A stretch of DNA of 64,000 nt from Sphaerisporangium flaviroseum (lineage in GTDB: Bacteria; Actinomycetota; Actinomycetes; Streptosporangiales; Streptosporangiaceae). The stretch spans positions 744,001 to 808,000 of the forward strand of contig NZ_BAAAZR010000002.1 in assembly GCF_039537005.1 (NCBI RefSeq), written 5' to 3'. A program made the position numbers and the translations under genes. Below are positions 15,135 through 23,443 of this stretch, piece by piece. Under the pieces are notes generated by a model. It did not search any database. It saw only the letters and a program-made list of their open reading frames with translations, and was not told the origin of the DNA. Numbering within the stretch: the first letter of the stretch is position 1; every line of letters starts with the position of its first letter.

Positions 15135-17527
15135 ACAGTCGTGTGGACGGGGCCGGGTTCGTGTCGGGGGTCGTTCGGCCGGGGCCGAGAGCCGTTGATC
15201 TGCCCACCCGGGTTCCATTGGAGCCGGACGCCGACCTTTCCGTCCTTGATCGGGCGAAGATCCTTGCCGCGCCGGACGACCCCGCCGATCGGGACGCCTG
15301 GCGCGAGGCCCTGCACCGATGGCGGGCGGAGGCACGAGCACGGCTCGCCTACGACGGTTCGCCATACGGCCAGATGGGCGGCTCGGGCCGGGGACTTTGG
15401 GGTGGCTCAGGCCGGGGGCTGTCGGGTGGCTCGGGCCGGGAGGTGTCGGGTGGCTCGGGCCGGGAGGTGTCGGGTGGGACGGGGGAGTTGTCGGGTGGCT
15501 CAGGGCAGGGGGTGTCGGGTGGCTTGGGGCGAGGGGTGTTGGGTGGCTCAGGGCAGGGGGTGTTGGGTGGCTCGGGGGAGTTGGACGGTGGCTTGGGGGG
15601 TCGGTGGGTGGGGAGGTGTTTTTCGGTTTGTGTCGCTTGGGTGTGGGACTCGGTGTTGTGGGACCCGGTGACACGTGAGTTCACCCCTGACCGGTTTCTG
15701 AACCACGGAGAGCGGGAGTTCGGCGGGTACGACGCCGTGGTGCTGTGGCATGCCTACCCGGTCATCGGCATCGACGGGCGTAACCAGTTCGACCTCTACC
15801 GGGACGCTCCCGGCATCGATGGCCTGGTCGCCGCCCTGCGTGCCCGTGGCGTGAAAGTCATGCTCGACTACAACCCCTGGGACACCGGCACCCGGCCCGA
15901 GGACCACCAGAAGGCGGTCCGCGAGCTGGTCGGGCGCTTCGCCGCGGACGGGTTGTTCCTCGACACGCTGAAAGCGGGGGACGCCTGGCTCGCCGAGCTC
16001 GGTGTCGCCCTGGAGAGCGAGTCCGCCGTCCCGCTGGACCGGGTGAGGGACCATGCCATGTCCTGGGCCCAGTGGTTCGCCGACTCCTCGGTACCCGGTG
16101 TCGTCAAGACCAAGTGGTTCGAGCGGCGGCACATGCTGCACCACACCCGCCGCTGGCACCGGGACCACTCCGAAGAGCTGCACTCGGCCTTCATGAACGG
16201 CTGCGGCATCCTGGTGTGGGAGAACGTCTTCGGCTCCTGGGCCGGCTGGAACCCCCGCGACCGTGCGCTTCTGCGCGCCATGCTGCCCGTGCAGCGCCGT
16301 TTCGCGGACCTGTTCGCCACGGGGGAGTGGACGCCGCTGGCCGACGAGGCCGCCGCCTCGCTCCCCGCCTCCCGCTGGCGGGACGGCGATGTCACGCTCT
16401 GGACCATCGTCAACCGGTCCGAGGAGCCGTACACCGGGCCGCTGATCGGTGTCGCGCCGCGACCGGGGCTGCGCTATCTCGACCTGATGGCGGGAGAGGA
16501 ACTCGGCGCGGGGCTCACCGGTGCCGTGCCCGCCCGAGGGGTGACCGCCGTGCTCGCCGTGCCCGAGGTGACTCCGGACATCGCCGATCTGCTCGTACGG
16601 CAGCGTGCGGAACGGGCGCGCTGGACCGGCGACACCTCGTTCCCGGCGCGCCCGCCCGTGCGCACGTACCCCCTGACAGGAGAGCCCCGTACGTTCGGCG
16701 TCACCTACCGGGAGCGGGAGTGCGGCTTCGACGGCGAGGCGCCGTACGTGGACGAATGGAAGCCCCTGCCGCCCCGGCTGCACGCCCTGCGCACCGTCAC
16801 GCGCGACGTGCGGGTGGAGAATGTCACGGTGGCGCCCCGGGAGGTCACCAACGCCGAGTACGCCGCGTTCACCGCTGCGACCGGCCATCCCGGCGGCCGC
16901 CGCGAAGGGCAGCCGGGCGGGGACCGCGATGGGCTGCCGGGCGGGGACCGCGATGGGCTGCCGGGCGGGGACCGCGATGGGTTGCCGGGCGGGGACCGCG
17001 AGAGGTGGCCGGGTGGTCACCGAGGCCCGGCCGCCGGCGACTCCGGTACGTCCGTGCCGGCGGCGGACCGTGACGCCCCGGGTGCGCCCGTGACCGGCGT
17101 CACGCTGGAGGACGCTCGTGCGTACGCCGCGTGGGCCGGTACCCGGCTGCCCACCGAGTACGAATGGCAGGCCGCCGCCGCGTCCGCCGGGTTCGTGCGG
17201 CTCTCGCCCCTCGTGTGGAACCTCACCGAGAGCGAGCACACGGATGGGCGCACCCGTTTCGTGATGCTCAAGGGCGGCGGCGAGGCGGGAGCCACCGGTT
17301 CGGAGTGGTACGTCGACGCCGGCCCGCAGCCCTCCGCGTACACGCTGAAGCTGCTGCGCACCCACCCCGAGCTCGAACGGTCGCCGAACATCGGTTTCCG
17401 CTGTGTGGTCCCGGCGGGCGACAAGGCGGCGCAAGCGGCGGAAGCGACGCATGCGGAGCGAGCCGCCCGGAAAACCGTGACCCCAGCGCACCCAGACGAA
17501 GCGCCCAAAATGGAGGAACACCGATGA
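15131..17527 (+). CDS. TIM-barrel glycosidase-like / FGE-sulfatase-fold fusion protein
   Basis: A 798-residue cytoplasmic-looking protein (no signal peptide). After about 75 residues comes a Gly/Ser repeat insert (about 80-155), then a TIM-barrel-like region (FGGYDAVVLWHAYPVIGIDGRNQFD, VKVMLDYNPWDTG, DGLFLDTLKAGDAW, CGILVWENVFGSWAGW; about 165-420), a beta-rich linker, and a C-terminal SUMF1/FGE-type domain (EVTNAEYAAFTAAT, AYAAWAGTRLPTEYEWQAAA, NIGFRCV; about 565-780) interrupted by a second repeat insert. The CxxxxC pair that makes FGEs active is not visible, so this is probably not a formylglycine synthase. I infer a glycosidase-like role on the operon's substrate. It starts with GTG 15131 overlapping the upstream ORF; its stop overlaps the CoA-transferase start. 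Confidence 0.65.
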   Translation: MNSRVDGAGFVSGVVRPGPRAVDLPTRVPLEPDADLSVLDRAKILAAPDDPADRDAWREALHRWRAEARARLAYDGSPYGQMGGSGRGLWGGSGRGLSGGSGREVSGGSGREVSGGTGELSGGSGQGVSGGLGRGVLGGSGQGVLGGSGELDGGLGGRWVGRCFSVCVAWVWDSVLWDPVTREFTPDRFLNHGEREFGGYDAVVLWHAYPVIGIDGRNQFDLYRDAPGIDGLVAALRARGVKVMLDYNPWDTGTRPEDHQKAVRELVGRFAADGLFLDTLKAGDAWLAELGVALESESAVPLDRVRDHAMSWAQWFADSSVPGVVKTKWFERRHMLHHTRRWHRDHSEELHSAFMNGCGILVWENVFGSWAGWNPRDRALLRAMLPVQRRFADLFATGEWTPLADEAAASLPASRWRDGDVTLWTIVNRSEEPYTGPLIGVAPRPGLRYLDLMAGEELGAGLTGAVPARGVTAVLAVPEVTPDIADLLVRQRAERARWTGDTSFPARPPVRTYPLTGEPRTFGVTYRERECGFDGEAPYVDEWKPLPPRLHALRTVTRDVRVENVTVAPREVTNAEYAAFTAATGHPGGRREGQPGGDRDGLPGGDRDGLPGGDRDGLPGGDRERWPGGHRGPAAGDSGTSVPAADRDAPGAPVTGVTLEDARAYAAWAGTRLPTEYEWQAAAASAGFVRLSPLVWNLTESEHTDGRTRFVMLKGGGEAGATGSEWYVDAGPQPSAYTLKLLRTHPELERSPNIGFRCVVPAGDKAAQAAEATHAERAARKTVTPAHPDEAPKMEEHR
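15372..15605. repeat. In-frame 24-bp-type repeats encoding GGSGREVS-like units
   Basis: About ten degenerate copies of a 21-24-bp unit (ggtggctcgggccgggaggtgtcg and variants) encode GGSGRGLS, GGSGREVS, GGTGELS, GGSGQGVS and GGLGRGVL in the N-terminal part of the TIM-barrel/FGE fusion. All length changes are multiples of three, so the frame is preserved. Confidence 0.9.
16912..17016. repeat. In-frame 24-bp repeats encoding PGGDRDGL units
   Basis: Copies begin gccgggcggggaccgcgatg at 16912, 16936, 16960 and 16984, exact 24-bp period and nearly identical, so the array is recent. It inserts PGGDRDGL repeats inside the FGE-type domain between GHPGGRREGQ and the GVTLEDARAYAAWAG core. Confidence 0.92.
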
Positions 17528-18696
17528 AAGCCCTGGAGGGCGTCCGCGTCCTCGATCTCGCGACGCTGTTCGCCGGACCGATGGCGGCGATGCTGCTCGG
17601 TGACTTCGGCGCCGAGGTGGTGAAGGTCGAGCATCCGGCCAAGCCCGACCCCTCACGCGGGCACGGGCCCGGTGGCCTGTGGTGGAAGATGCTGGGCCGC
17701 AACAAGCGGGCCATGACCCTCGACCTCTCGACGGCCGAAGGCCAGGACCTGCTGGTCGCGCTGGCGCGTGACGCCGACGTCGTCATCGAGAACTTCAGGC
17801 CAGGGACGCTGGAGCGGTGGAACCTCTCCTACGACCGGCTCCGCGAGGCCAACCCGCGCCTGGTGCTGGCCCGTGTCACCGGGTTCGGCCAGTTCGGCCC
17901 GTACGCCGGCAGGCCGGGGTTCGGCACGCTCGCCGAGGCCATGAGCGGGTTCGCCGCGATGACCGGGGAGCAGGACGGGCCTCCGACCCTGCCGCCGTTC
18001 GGCCTGGCCGACGGCATCTGCGCCCTCGCGACCGCCTACGCGGTGATGGCGGCGCTTCGCGCGCGTGAGTCCACCGGCTCTGGGCAGGTGGTCGACATGT
18101 CGATCATCGAGCCCATCCTCACCGTGCTCGGAGCGCAGCCGACGATCTACGACCAGCTCGGGATCGTGCCGCCGCGCACCGGCAACCGTTCGGTGAACAA
18201 CGCGCCGCGCAACACCTACCGGTGCGCGGACGGCTCCTGGGTCGCCGTTTCGACCTCGGCGCAGAACATCGCCGAGCGCGTCATGCGCCTGGTGGGGCGG
18301 CCGGAGTACATCGCCGAGCCGTGGTTCGCCACCGGCGCCGGACGGGTGGAGCACGCCGCCAAGCTGGACGAGGCCGTCGCCGCGTGGATCGGCGCGCGCA
18401 CCCGTGAGCAGGTCCTCGCCGCGTTCGAGGAGGCGCAGGCCGCGGTCGCGCCGATCTACGACGTGCGTGACGTGCTGGCCGATCCGCAACTGGCGGCCCT
18501 GGACGCCGTCACCACGGTCGAGGATCCCGAGCTCGGGCCGCTGCGGATGCAGAACGTCATGTTCCGGCTGTCGGACACCCCCGGCGGCATCCGCTGGACC
18601 GGCCGCCCCCACGGCGCGGACACCGCCGGCGTCCTGGCCGAGATGGGTCTGTCCGCCTCCGATATCGAAGCACTGCGTGACAAGGGAGTGGTCTGA
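17524..18696 (+). CDS. CaiB/BaiF family (family III) CoA-transferase
   Basis: A 390-residue family III CoA-transferase. It has the N-terminal ALEGVRVLDLATLFAGPMAAMLLGDFGAEVVKVE, the GRNKRAMTLDLSTAEGQ segment, VVIENFRPGTLERW, and FGLADGICALATAYAVMAAL near 160, whose Asp (about 162) is the likely catalytic carboxylate. The family moves CoA between a donor thioester and a carboxylic acid. It begins at ATG 17524, overlapping the fusion gene's stop, with GGAGG eight bases upstream, and ends overlapping the CitE-like gene by one base. It should activate an acid released or formed in the pathway for cleavage by the next enzyme. Confidence 0.9.
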   Translation: MKALEGVRVLDLATLFAGPMAAMLLGDFGAEVVKVEHPAKPDPSRGHGPGGLWWKMLGRNKRAMTLDLSTAEGQDLLVALARDADVVIENFRPGTLERWNLSYDRLREANPRLVLARVTGFGQFGPYAGRPGFGTLAEAMSGFAAMTGEQDGPPTLPPFGLADGICALATAYAVMAALRARESTGSGQVVDMSIIEPILTVLGAQPTIYDQLGIVPPRTGNRSVNNAPRNTYRCADGSWVAVSTSAQNIAERVMRLVGRPEYIAEPWFATGAGRVEHAAKLDEAVAAWIGARTREQVLAAFEEAQAAVAPIYDVRDVLADPQLAALDAVTTVEDPELGPLRMQNVMFRLSDTPGGIRWTGRPHGADTAGVLAEMGLSASDIEALRDKGVV

Positions 18697-19520
18697 TGCT
18701 GACCTGGCTGTACGCGCCCGCCGACCGGCCCGCGCTCGTGGCCAAGGCGCTCGCCGGCCCCGCCGACGTGGTGATCGTCGACCTGGAGGACGCCGTCGCG
18801 CCGGACAACAAGGCCATGGCCCGGGCCGAGGTCGTCGCGCTGCTGGCCACGCCGCAGCCACGCGTCCAGATCCGCGTCAACGACATGCGTACGACCTACG
18901 GCCAGGTCGACCTGCACGCCATCGGCGGCCTGTGCGCGGGAACGGCCGGCATCCGGGTGCCGAAGGTCGAGTCGGCCGAGGAGGTCCGTGACATCGCCAG
19001 GGCCGTGCCCGGCGTCGAGCTGCACCCGCTCATCGAGTCGGCTCTCGGCCTGGAGCGCGCCTACGAGATCGCCTCGGCCGATCCGGCGGTGGCCGGCGTC
19101 GGCCTGGGCGAGGCCGACCTGCGGGCCGACCTCGGCATCAGCGACGAGGCGGGGCTGGCCTGGGCGCGCTCCCGGCTCGTGGTCGCCGCCAGGGCCGCGG
19201 GGCTGCCCGCGCCCGTCCAGTCGGTCTACACCGACATCCACGACCTCGAAGGCCTGGCCGAGTCCTGCCGCGTGGGCCGGGCGCTGGGCTTTCGCGGGCG
19301 GGCCGCCATCCACCCGGCCCAGCTCCCGGTCATCGAGGCCGCCTACCGCCCCACGGGGGAGGAGGTCTCGGCCGCCAACGACGTCGTGGCGGCCGCCGGA
19401 GTGGGCGCGGTGGCCCTCCCCGACGGCCGCTTCGTCGACGAGGCCGTGGTCCGCCAGGCCAGAAGCGTCCTCACCGACGCCGTCCGTACCCCGGCGACCA
19501 CCCCCACCATGACCGGTTAG
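18696..19520 (+). CDS. HpcH/HpaI aldolase / citrate lyase beta subunit (CitE-like) protein
   Basis: A 274-residue TIM-barrel lyase of the CitE-like group. Visible are the metal and substrate motifs VVIVDLEDAVAPDNK (about 27-41), VQIRVNDMRT near 63, a Glu in LHPLIESALGLERA near 110, GVGLGEADLRADLG near 135, and GRAAIHPAQLPVIEAAY near 205. Known stand-alone relatives cleave beta-hydroxyacyl-CoA thioesters such as malyl-CoA or citramalyl-CoA. It overlaps the CoA-transferase stop by one base (TGATG) and is the last gene of the run before a hairpin terminator. The pair suggests acyl-CoA formation followed by C-C cleavage. Confidence 0.85.
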   Translation: MLTWLYAPADRPALVAKALAGPADVVIVDLEDAVAPDNKAMARAEVVALLATPQPRVQIRVNDMRTTYGQVDLHAIGGLCAGTAGIRVPKVESAEEVRDIARAVPGVELHPLIESALGLERAYEIASADPAVAGVGLGEADLRADLGISDEAGLAWARSRLVVAARAAGLPAPVQSVYTDIHDLEGLAESCRVGRALGFRGRAAIHPAQLPVIEAAYRPTGEEVSAANDVVAAAGVGAVALPDGRFVDEAVVRQARSVLTDAVRTPATTPTMTG

Positions 19521-19542
19521 CGTCCTGCGCGCTCCGGCCGTG

Positions 19543-19573
19543 GTGCGGCGAGGCCCATGGGCGCCCGCCGCAC
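19543..19573. terminator. Bidirectional hairpin terminator between convergent genes
   Basis: gtgcggcg (19543-19550) pairs with cgccgcac (19566-19573), and the loop holds a further palindrome gcccatgggc. It lies between the convergent CitE-like and C39 genes, as expected for a shared terminator. There is no T-tract, which is usual in high-GC actinobacteria. Confidence 0.7.
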
Positions 19574-19582
19574 CCGGGAGGG

Positions 19583-20848
19583 TCACCAGTTGGCGGGCAG
19601 CCCCGGTGTCGTGGCGGGCAGCGCGTGCCCTGGCGGGCGGATGACGTAGGCGATGCCGCCGCTGCTGGAGCTGCGCAGCCACACGTTCTCGAAGTTGGCG
19701 CGCGGGTAGACCCGGCGCACGGCGTCGTTGCTCGGCGAGGCGGGGTCGTTGGCGATCACATCACCCGTGGCGGTGAAGCCGATCACCACCATGAGGTGGC
19801 CGTTGGTGCTGTAACCGGCGCCGGGCAGCTCACTCGCCTTGAACGACTGGGACGTGACCACCGGGATCCCGGCGGCGATCAGGCGTTCGAGTTCGGTGAG
19901 CGACCGCAGCCGGGTGACGAACCCGTCCAGGCCGTAGCGGCCGGCGTAGGCGGTGTTGAACGGCCAGTTGCCCGCGCCTTCGTAGGCGTGGTCGTAGGTG
20001 TACCGGGCGGCGTAGTCCACCTCCGGGTCGGGGTCGGAGGGGTCGACCCAGGAGGTGTCCTGGGCGCTCGGCCACTTGTCCCAGTAGCCGAGGACCATGG
20101 TGGTCGAGGTCGGGCTGCACCACGCCTCGCCGCCGCCGTCCCACTCGGGGTAGTGGCCCTGGTGGACGTTCTGGGAGCGGCGGGGCACGTTGAGCTCGGT
20201 CCCCCACGCGCGGCCGCCGGGGCTGACCGGCACGGTCTTGCGTTCGGGTACGGCGGAGGCCATCGCGCCGAGGGTCCTGACGCGCGGCGTCACGGTGGAG
20301 CCGGGCGTGCGGTGCAGCGTGACGCGCAACTGGTAGGCGGTGATCGCCTTGCCCGCCGCGGCGACGAAGGTGTCGACGGAGACGGTGCCGTCGGCGTCGG
20401 ACTGGCCCGCCAGCGAGGTGCGCTGGATGTCGGCCTCGCCGTAGGCCCAGCGGCCCATCACGTACCACTTGGTCAGTCCGGCGGTGTGGCGGCCGCGCAT
20501 CTCGACCTGCAGCCAGCTTCCGGCGGGGGTGTCGGCGGTCCAGGAGGCCACCAGCTCGGTGGCGGCGAAGCCGATCTGCCGCTCCTGGCCGGTCCAGCGG
20601 GCGTACTCCCAGGTTTTGGTGCCCAGCGCGTCGGTGTAGGAGGTGGTCCCCACCGGAGAGGCGAAGGCCAGGCCGCCACCGGTGCTGACGCCCTCGGGGG
20701 CGCCGGCGGCGAAGGACGCCCGCTGGTAGACGACCTTGGCCGTGCCGGGCGGTGGTTTCGTGCTCTCCGCGGCTGAGCCCGCCGCGGAGGGGGTGGCGAC
20801 CGTCGTGGCAAGCAGGACGGCGGAGAGGAACACGGTCAGCACGCGCAT
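19583..20848 (-). CDS. Secreted C39-like papain-fold peptidase
   Basis: A 421-residue exported protein: signal peptide MRVLTVFLSAVLLATTVATPSAAG, a beta-rich N-terminal region (about 30-220), then a C39/papain-like domain. The nucleophile lies in GGGEAWCSPTSTTMVLGYW (Cys near 241), the His in NGHLMVVIGF (near 351), and the third residue in VIANDPAS (Asp near 367). Without an ABC transporter around it, it is a free secreted protease or a bacteriocin-like C39 relative, not a transporter-fused leader peptidase. I chose ATG 20848, which has AAGGTGAG upstream; a GTG at 20857 is possible. It converges on the ARH operon. Confidence 0.82.
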   Translation of the reverse strand: MRVLTVFLSAVLLATTVATPSAAGSAAESTKPPPGTAKVVYQRASFAAGAPEGVSTGGGLAFASPVGTTSYTDALGTKTWEYARWTGQERQIGFAATELVASWTADTPAGSWLQVEMRGRHTAGLTKWYVMGRWAYGEADIQRTSLAGQSDADGTVSVDTFVAAAGKAITAYQLRVTLHRTPGSTVTPRVRTLGAMASAVPERKTVPVSPGGRAWGTELNVPRRSQNVHQGHYPEWDGGGEAWCSPTSTTMVLGYWDKWPSAQDTSWVDPSDPDPEVDYAARYTYDHAYEGAGNWPFNTAYAGRYGLDGFVTRLRSLTELERLIAAGIPVVTSQSFKASELPGAGYSTNGHLMVVIGFTATGDVIANDPASPSNDAVRRVYPRANFENVWLRSSSSGGIAYVIRPPGHALPATTPGLPANW

Positions 20849-21051
20849 GGGGCTCACCTTCTCTGAAGGGGCTCTCGACGCCGCAGACCGTAGAACCTCC
20901 GGCGGCTTCGCGCATCGGGCGGTTTACGTATCGCCGTCCGCCGGGGCGTGCCGCATCGCCGTCCGCCAAGGTGTGCCGCCTCGCCGGCCGCCGGGTGAGG
21001 TGGCCCCTCGGGTGGACGGCCCTAGCGCCTGGCCGCGGGTGGCCGTGGCGC

Positions 21052-21798
21052 CTAGCTTCGCAGGTACGAGGCGCCGTTCAGGTCGATGATGGTGCCGCTT
21101 GCCCATTCGGACTCGGGGGATGCCAGGTAGAGCACGGCCGCGGCGATCTCCTCCGGGCGGGCCACCCGGCCGAAGGGGCTCTGGGCGCGGATCGCGTCAC
21201 TCCGCGGCGACTTCAGGTGCTCGTTGGTCATGTCGGTCTCGACGTAGCCCGGGGCCACGGTGCCCACGGCGATGCCCTGGGAGGCCAGGGCGATGGCCAG
21301 CGACTGGCCGAGGGCGTTCAGGCCCGCCTTGCTCGCCGCGTAGGCCGGGCCGTCCGGCTCCCCGCGGAAGGCGCCGCGCGAGGAGACGTTGACGATCCTC
21401 GCGCCACGGGACATGTGCCGCACGGCGCACCATGTGAGGTTGGCCGCGCCCACCAGGTTGGTGTCCAGCGTCTCCCGCCACGCGGCCTGCCACTCCTCGT
21501 AGGAGACCTCGGTGATCGGGTGGTGGAAGAAGACGCCCGCGTTGTTGACCAGCACGTCGAGGCCGCCGAGGGCCTCCGCCGCCTCGTCGGCCATACGCCG
21601 CACCTGGGCAGGGTCGGCGATGTCGGCCTGGACCACGACGTGGCCCTCTCCGGGAAGCTCGGCGAGGAGCCGGCCGGCCAGGTCCGCGGAGCCGCGGTGG
21701 TGGATGGCCACCCGGTCGCCGCCGGTGGCGAAGGCCGTCGCGATGGCCCGCCCGATGCCCCTTGATGCGCCGGTGACCAGCACCGCTCGTCCGCTCAT
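21052..21798 (-). CDS. SDR family oxidoreductase
   Basis: A 248-residue classical short-chain dehydrogenase. It shows the cofactor motif VTGASRGIGRAIA (6-18), the NNAG motif (LVNNAGVFF near 84), VNVSSRGAF with the catalytic Ser near 133, and YAASKAGLNALG with Tyr/Lys near 146-150. The C-terminus WASGTIIDLNGASYL is of the FabG-like type. ATG 21798 is the first start that gives a normal N-terminus. It precedes the protease gene on the same strand with a 200-bp gap; no pathway is indicated. The substrate is unknown. Confidence 0.85.
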   Translation of the reverse strand: MSGRAVLVTGASRGIGRAIATAFATGGDRVAIHHRGSADLAGRLLAELPGEGHVVVQADIADPAQVRRMADEAAEALGGLDVLVNNAGVFFHHPITEVSYEEWQAAWRETLDTNLVGAANLTWCAVRHMSRGARIVNVSSRGAFRGEPDGPAYAASKAGLNALGQSLAIALASQGIAVGTVAPGYVETDMTNEHLKSPRSDAIRAQSPFGRVARPEEIAAAVLYLASPESEWASGTIIDLNGASYLRS

Positions 21799-21922
21799 CC
21801 GCCGGAGCGTAGCAGGCGGCAGGGCCGGTGAGATGGGGCAGTGTGGCGTCGCCGCGAGGCCGGCCGGGCCGGCGCCGGGGTCGTACGAGACGGTCATCCG
21901 CTTCTGGTCCGAGGGTGTGTGG

Positions 21923-23443
21923 TCAGTCGCGCTCGACGGTGTCCTCCAGCACGATGCGGCCGATGATGTCGTACTTCAGCGGGTTCTTGGCCCGCAAGTA
22001 CAGGGCCATGCCCACGCCGAGCGCCGCGAAGGCGAGCACGATCCATGGGATGAGCTTGAACAGCAGGCTCGTGGACGCGAGCCCGGCGGCGGCCTCCTGG
22101 TTCTGGAAGAGCAGGAACACCACGTACAGCATCGCCAGGCCACCGGCGAGCGGCGCGGCCAGCGTGCGCCACACGTTGGCCGTCTCCGGGTGCTTCTTCT
22201 TGACGTGGAAGTAGCCGATGACCGAGAACGAGCAGAGCGACTGCACGATCAGGATCGCCAGCGTGCCCAGCACCGCCAGCAGGGTGTACATGTGGACGTA
22301 CGGGTCCATGCCCGCGAAGAAGAACGCGAGGACCAGCACGACGGAGATGGCCGTCTGCACGAAACCGGCGATGTGCGGGGAGCCGTGCCGCGGGTGGGTG
22401 CGCCCGAGGGTGCGGGCCATGCCGGGGATCAGGTCCTCGCGGCCGAGGGCGTACAGGTAGCGCGAGGCGCAGTTGTGGAACGCCATCGAGCACGCGAACG
22501 ACCCCGTGATGATCAGGATCTTGAACAGGTCGACGGCCCATTCGCCGATCAGGTCCCTGGTGGGGTTGAAGAAGACCCCGGCGAACTCCTTGGCCGCGAT
22601 CTCGGGGGCCTTGACGCCGCCGGCCGCGACGGTCATCCACGAGACGAAGGTGTAGAACAGCCCGATGCCGACCACCGAGACCAGCGTGGCCTTGGGGACG
22701 ATCCTCTTGGGGTCGCGGGACTCCTCGCCGTACATCGCGGTGGACTCGAAGCCGACCCACGACCAGAAGCACATGAACAGCCCGAGCCCGACGGCGCCGG
22801 CCGCCAGGCCGTTGGTGCCGAAGGCGCCGACCGGATTGAGGGAGTTCGCCATCAGCCCGTCGGGGCCGCCGCCGTGGAACAGCGTCACGGTGGCGGTGAG
22901 TCCCAGCATGAGGATCTCGGTGATGAGGAAGACGCCGAGGACCTTGGCGGTCAGGTTGATGTCGAAGTAGGTGAGGGCGGCGTTCAGCGCGAGGCCGAGG
23001 AAGGCGAACCACAGCCAGTGGACGTCCACGCCCGCCAGCGTCTTGAACGTGTCGTTGGCCGAGTAGGCGAAGAAGCCGATGATCGAGGCCTCGAAGACGA
23101 CGTACGCCATGGTGGCCAGCAGGCCGGCGACCATGCCTGCCACCTGGCCGAGACCGTGGGAGATGTACCCGTAGAAGGCGCCGGCCGAGGTGATGTGCTT
23201 GGCCATCGCCACGTACCCCACCGAGAACACGGTGAGGACGATGGTGGCGACGAGGTAGCCGGCCGGGACGCCGAGGCCGTTGCCGAAGCCCAGCGCGATG
23301 GGGACGTTACCGGTCATGGCGGTGATGGGGGCCGCGGTGGCCACCGCCATGAAGATGACGCCGAGCAGGCCGACGGCGTTCTTGCGGAGGCGGTTCACGC
23401 CGGGGGCCTCAGGGCCCGCGGCTCTGTTCTCAGTGGTGCTCAA
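21923..23443 (-). CDS. APC family amino acid/amine permease of the microcompartment locus
   Basis: A 506-residue permease with about 12 membrane helices. It has an N-terminal consensus of the APC superfamily (RKNAVGLLGVIFMAVATAAPITAMTGNVPIA), FSVGYVAMAKHITSAGAFYGYIS near 85-107, and EESRDPKRIVPKATL near 240. The start is TTG 23443, with ggaagg seven bases upstream; the frame is open further upstream but that part reads as non-membrane, low-conservation sequence. It is divergent from the microcompartment enzymes and most probably imports their amine substrate (for example 1-amino-2-propanol or aminoacetone). Confidence 0.85.
   Translation of the reverse strand: MSTTENRAAGPEAPGVNRLRKNAVGLLGVIFMAVATAAPITAMTGNVPIALGFGNGLGVPAGYLVATIVLTVFSVGYVAMAKHITSAGAFYGYISHGLGQVAGMVAGLLATMAYVVFEASIIGFFAYSANDTFKTLAGVDVHWLWFAFLGLALNAALTYFDINLTAKVLGVFLITEILMLGLTATVTLFHGGGPDGLMANSLNPVGAFGTNGLAAGAVGLGLFMCFWSWVGFESTAMYGEESRDPKRIVPKATLVSVVGIGLFYTFVSWMTVAAGGVKAPEIAAKEFAGVFFNPTRDLIGEWAVDLFKILIITGSFACSMAFHNCASRYLYALGREDLIPGMARTLGRTHPRHGSPHIAGFVQTAISVVLVLAFFFAGMDPYVHMYTLLAVLGTLAILIVQSLCSFSVIGYFHVKKKHPETANVWRTLAAPLAGGLAMLYVVFLLFQNQEAAAGLASTSLLFKLIPWIVLAFAALGVGMALYLRAKNPLKYDIIGRIVLEDTVERD

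Noticed and set aside
14328..15674. Minus-strand Pro/Thr/His-repeat proteins across the 39-bp and 24-bp arrays
   Set aside because: Any repeat with a period divisible by three gives repeat ORFs on several frames. Start signals are lacking and they run antisense to the ribokinase-like and fusion genes.
15131..17527. Formylglycine-generating enzyme (sulfatase activator)
   Set aside because: The SUMF1-type fold is present but the active-site cysteine pair is not visible, no sulfatase gene is near, and half of the protein is a glycosidase-like barrel.
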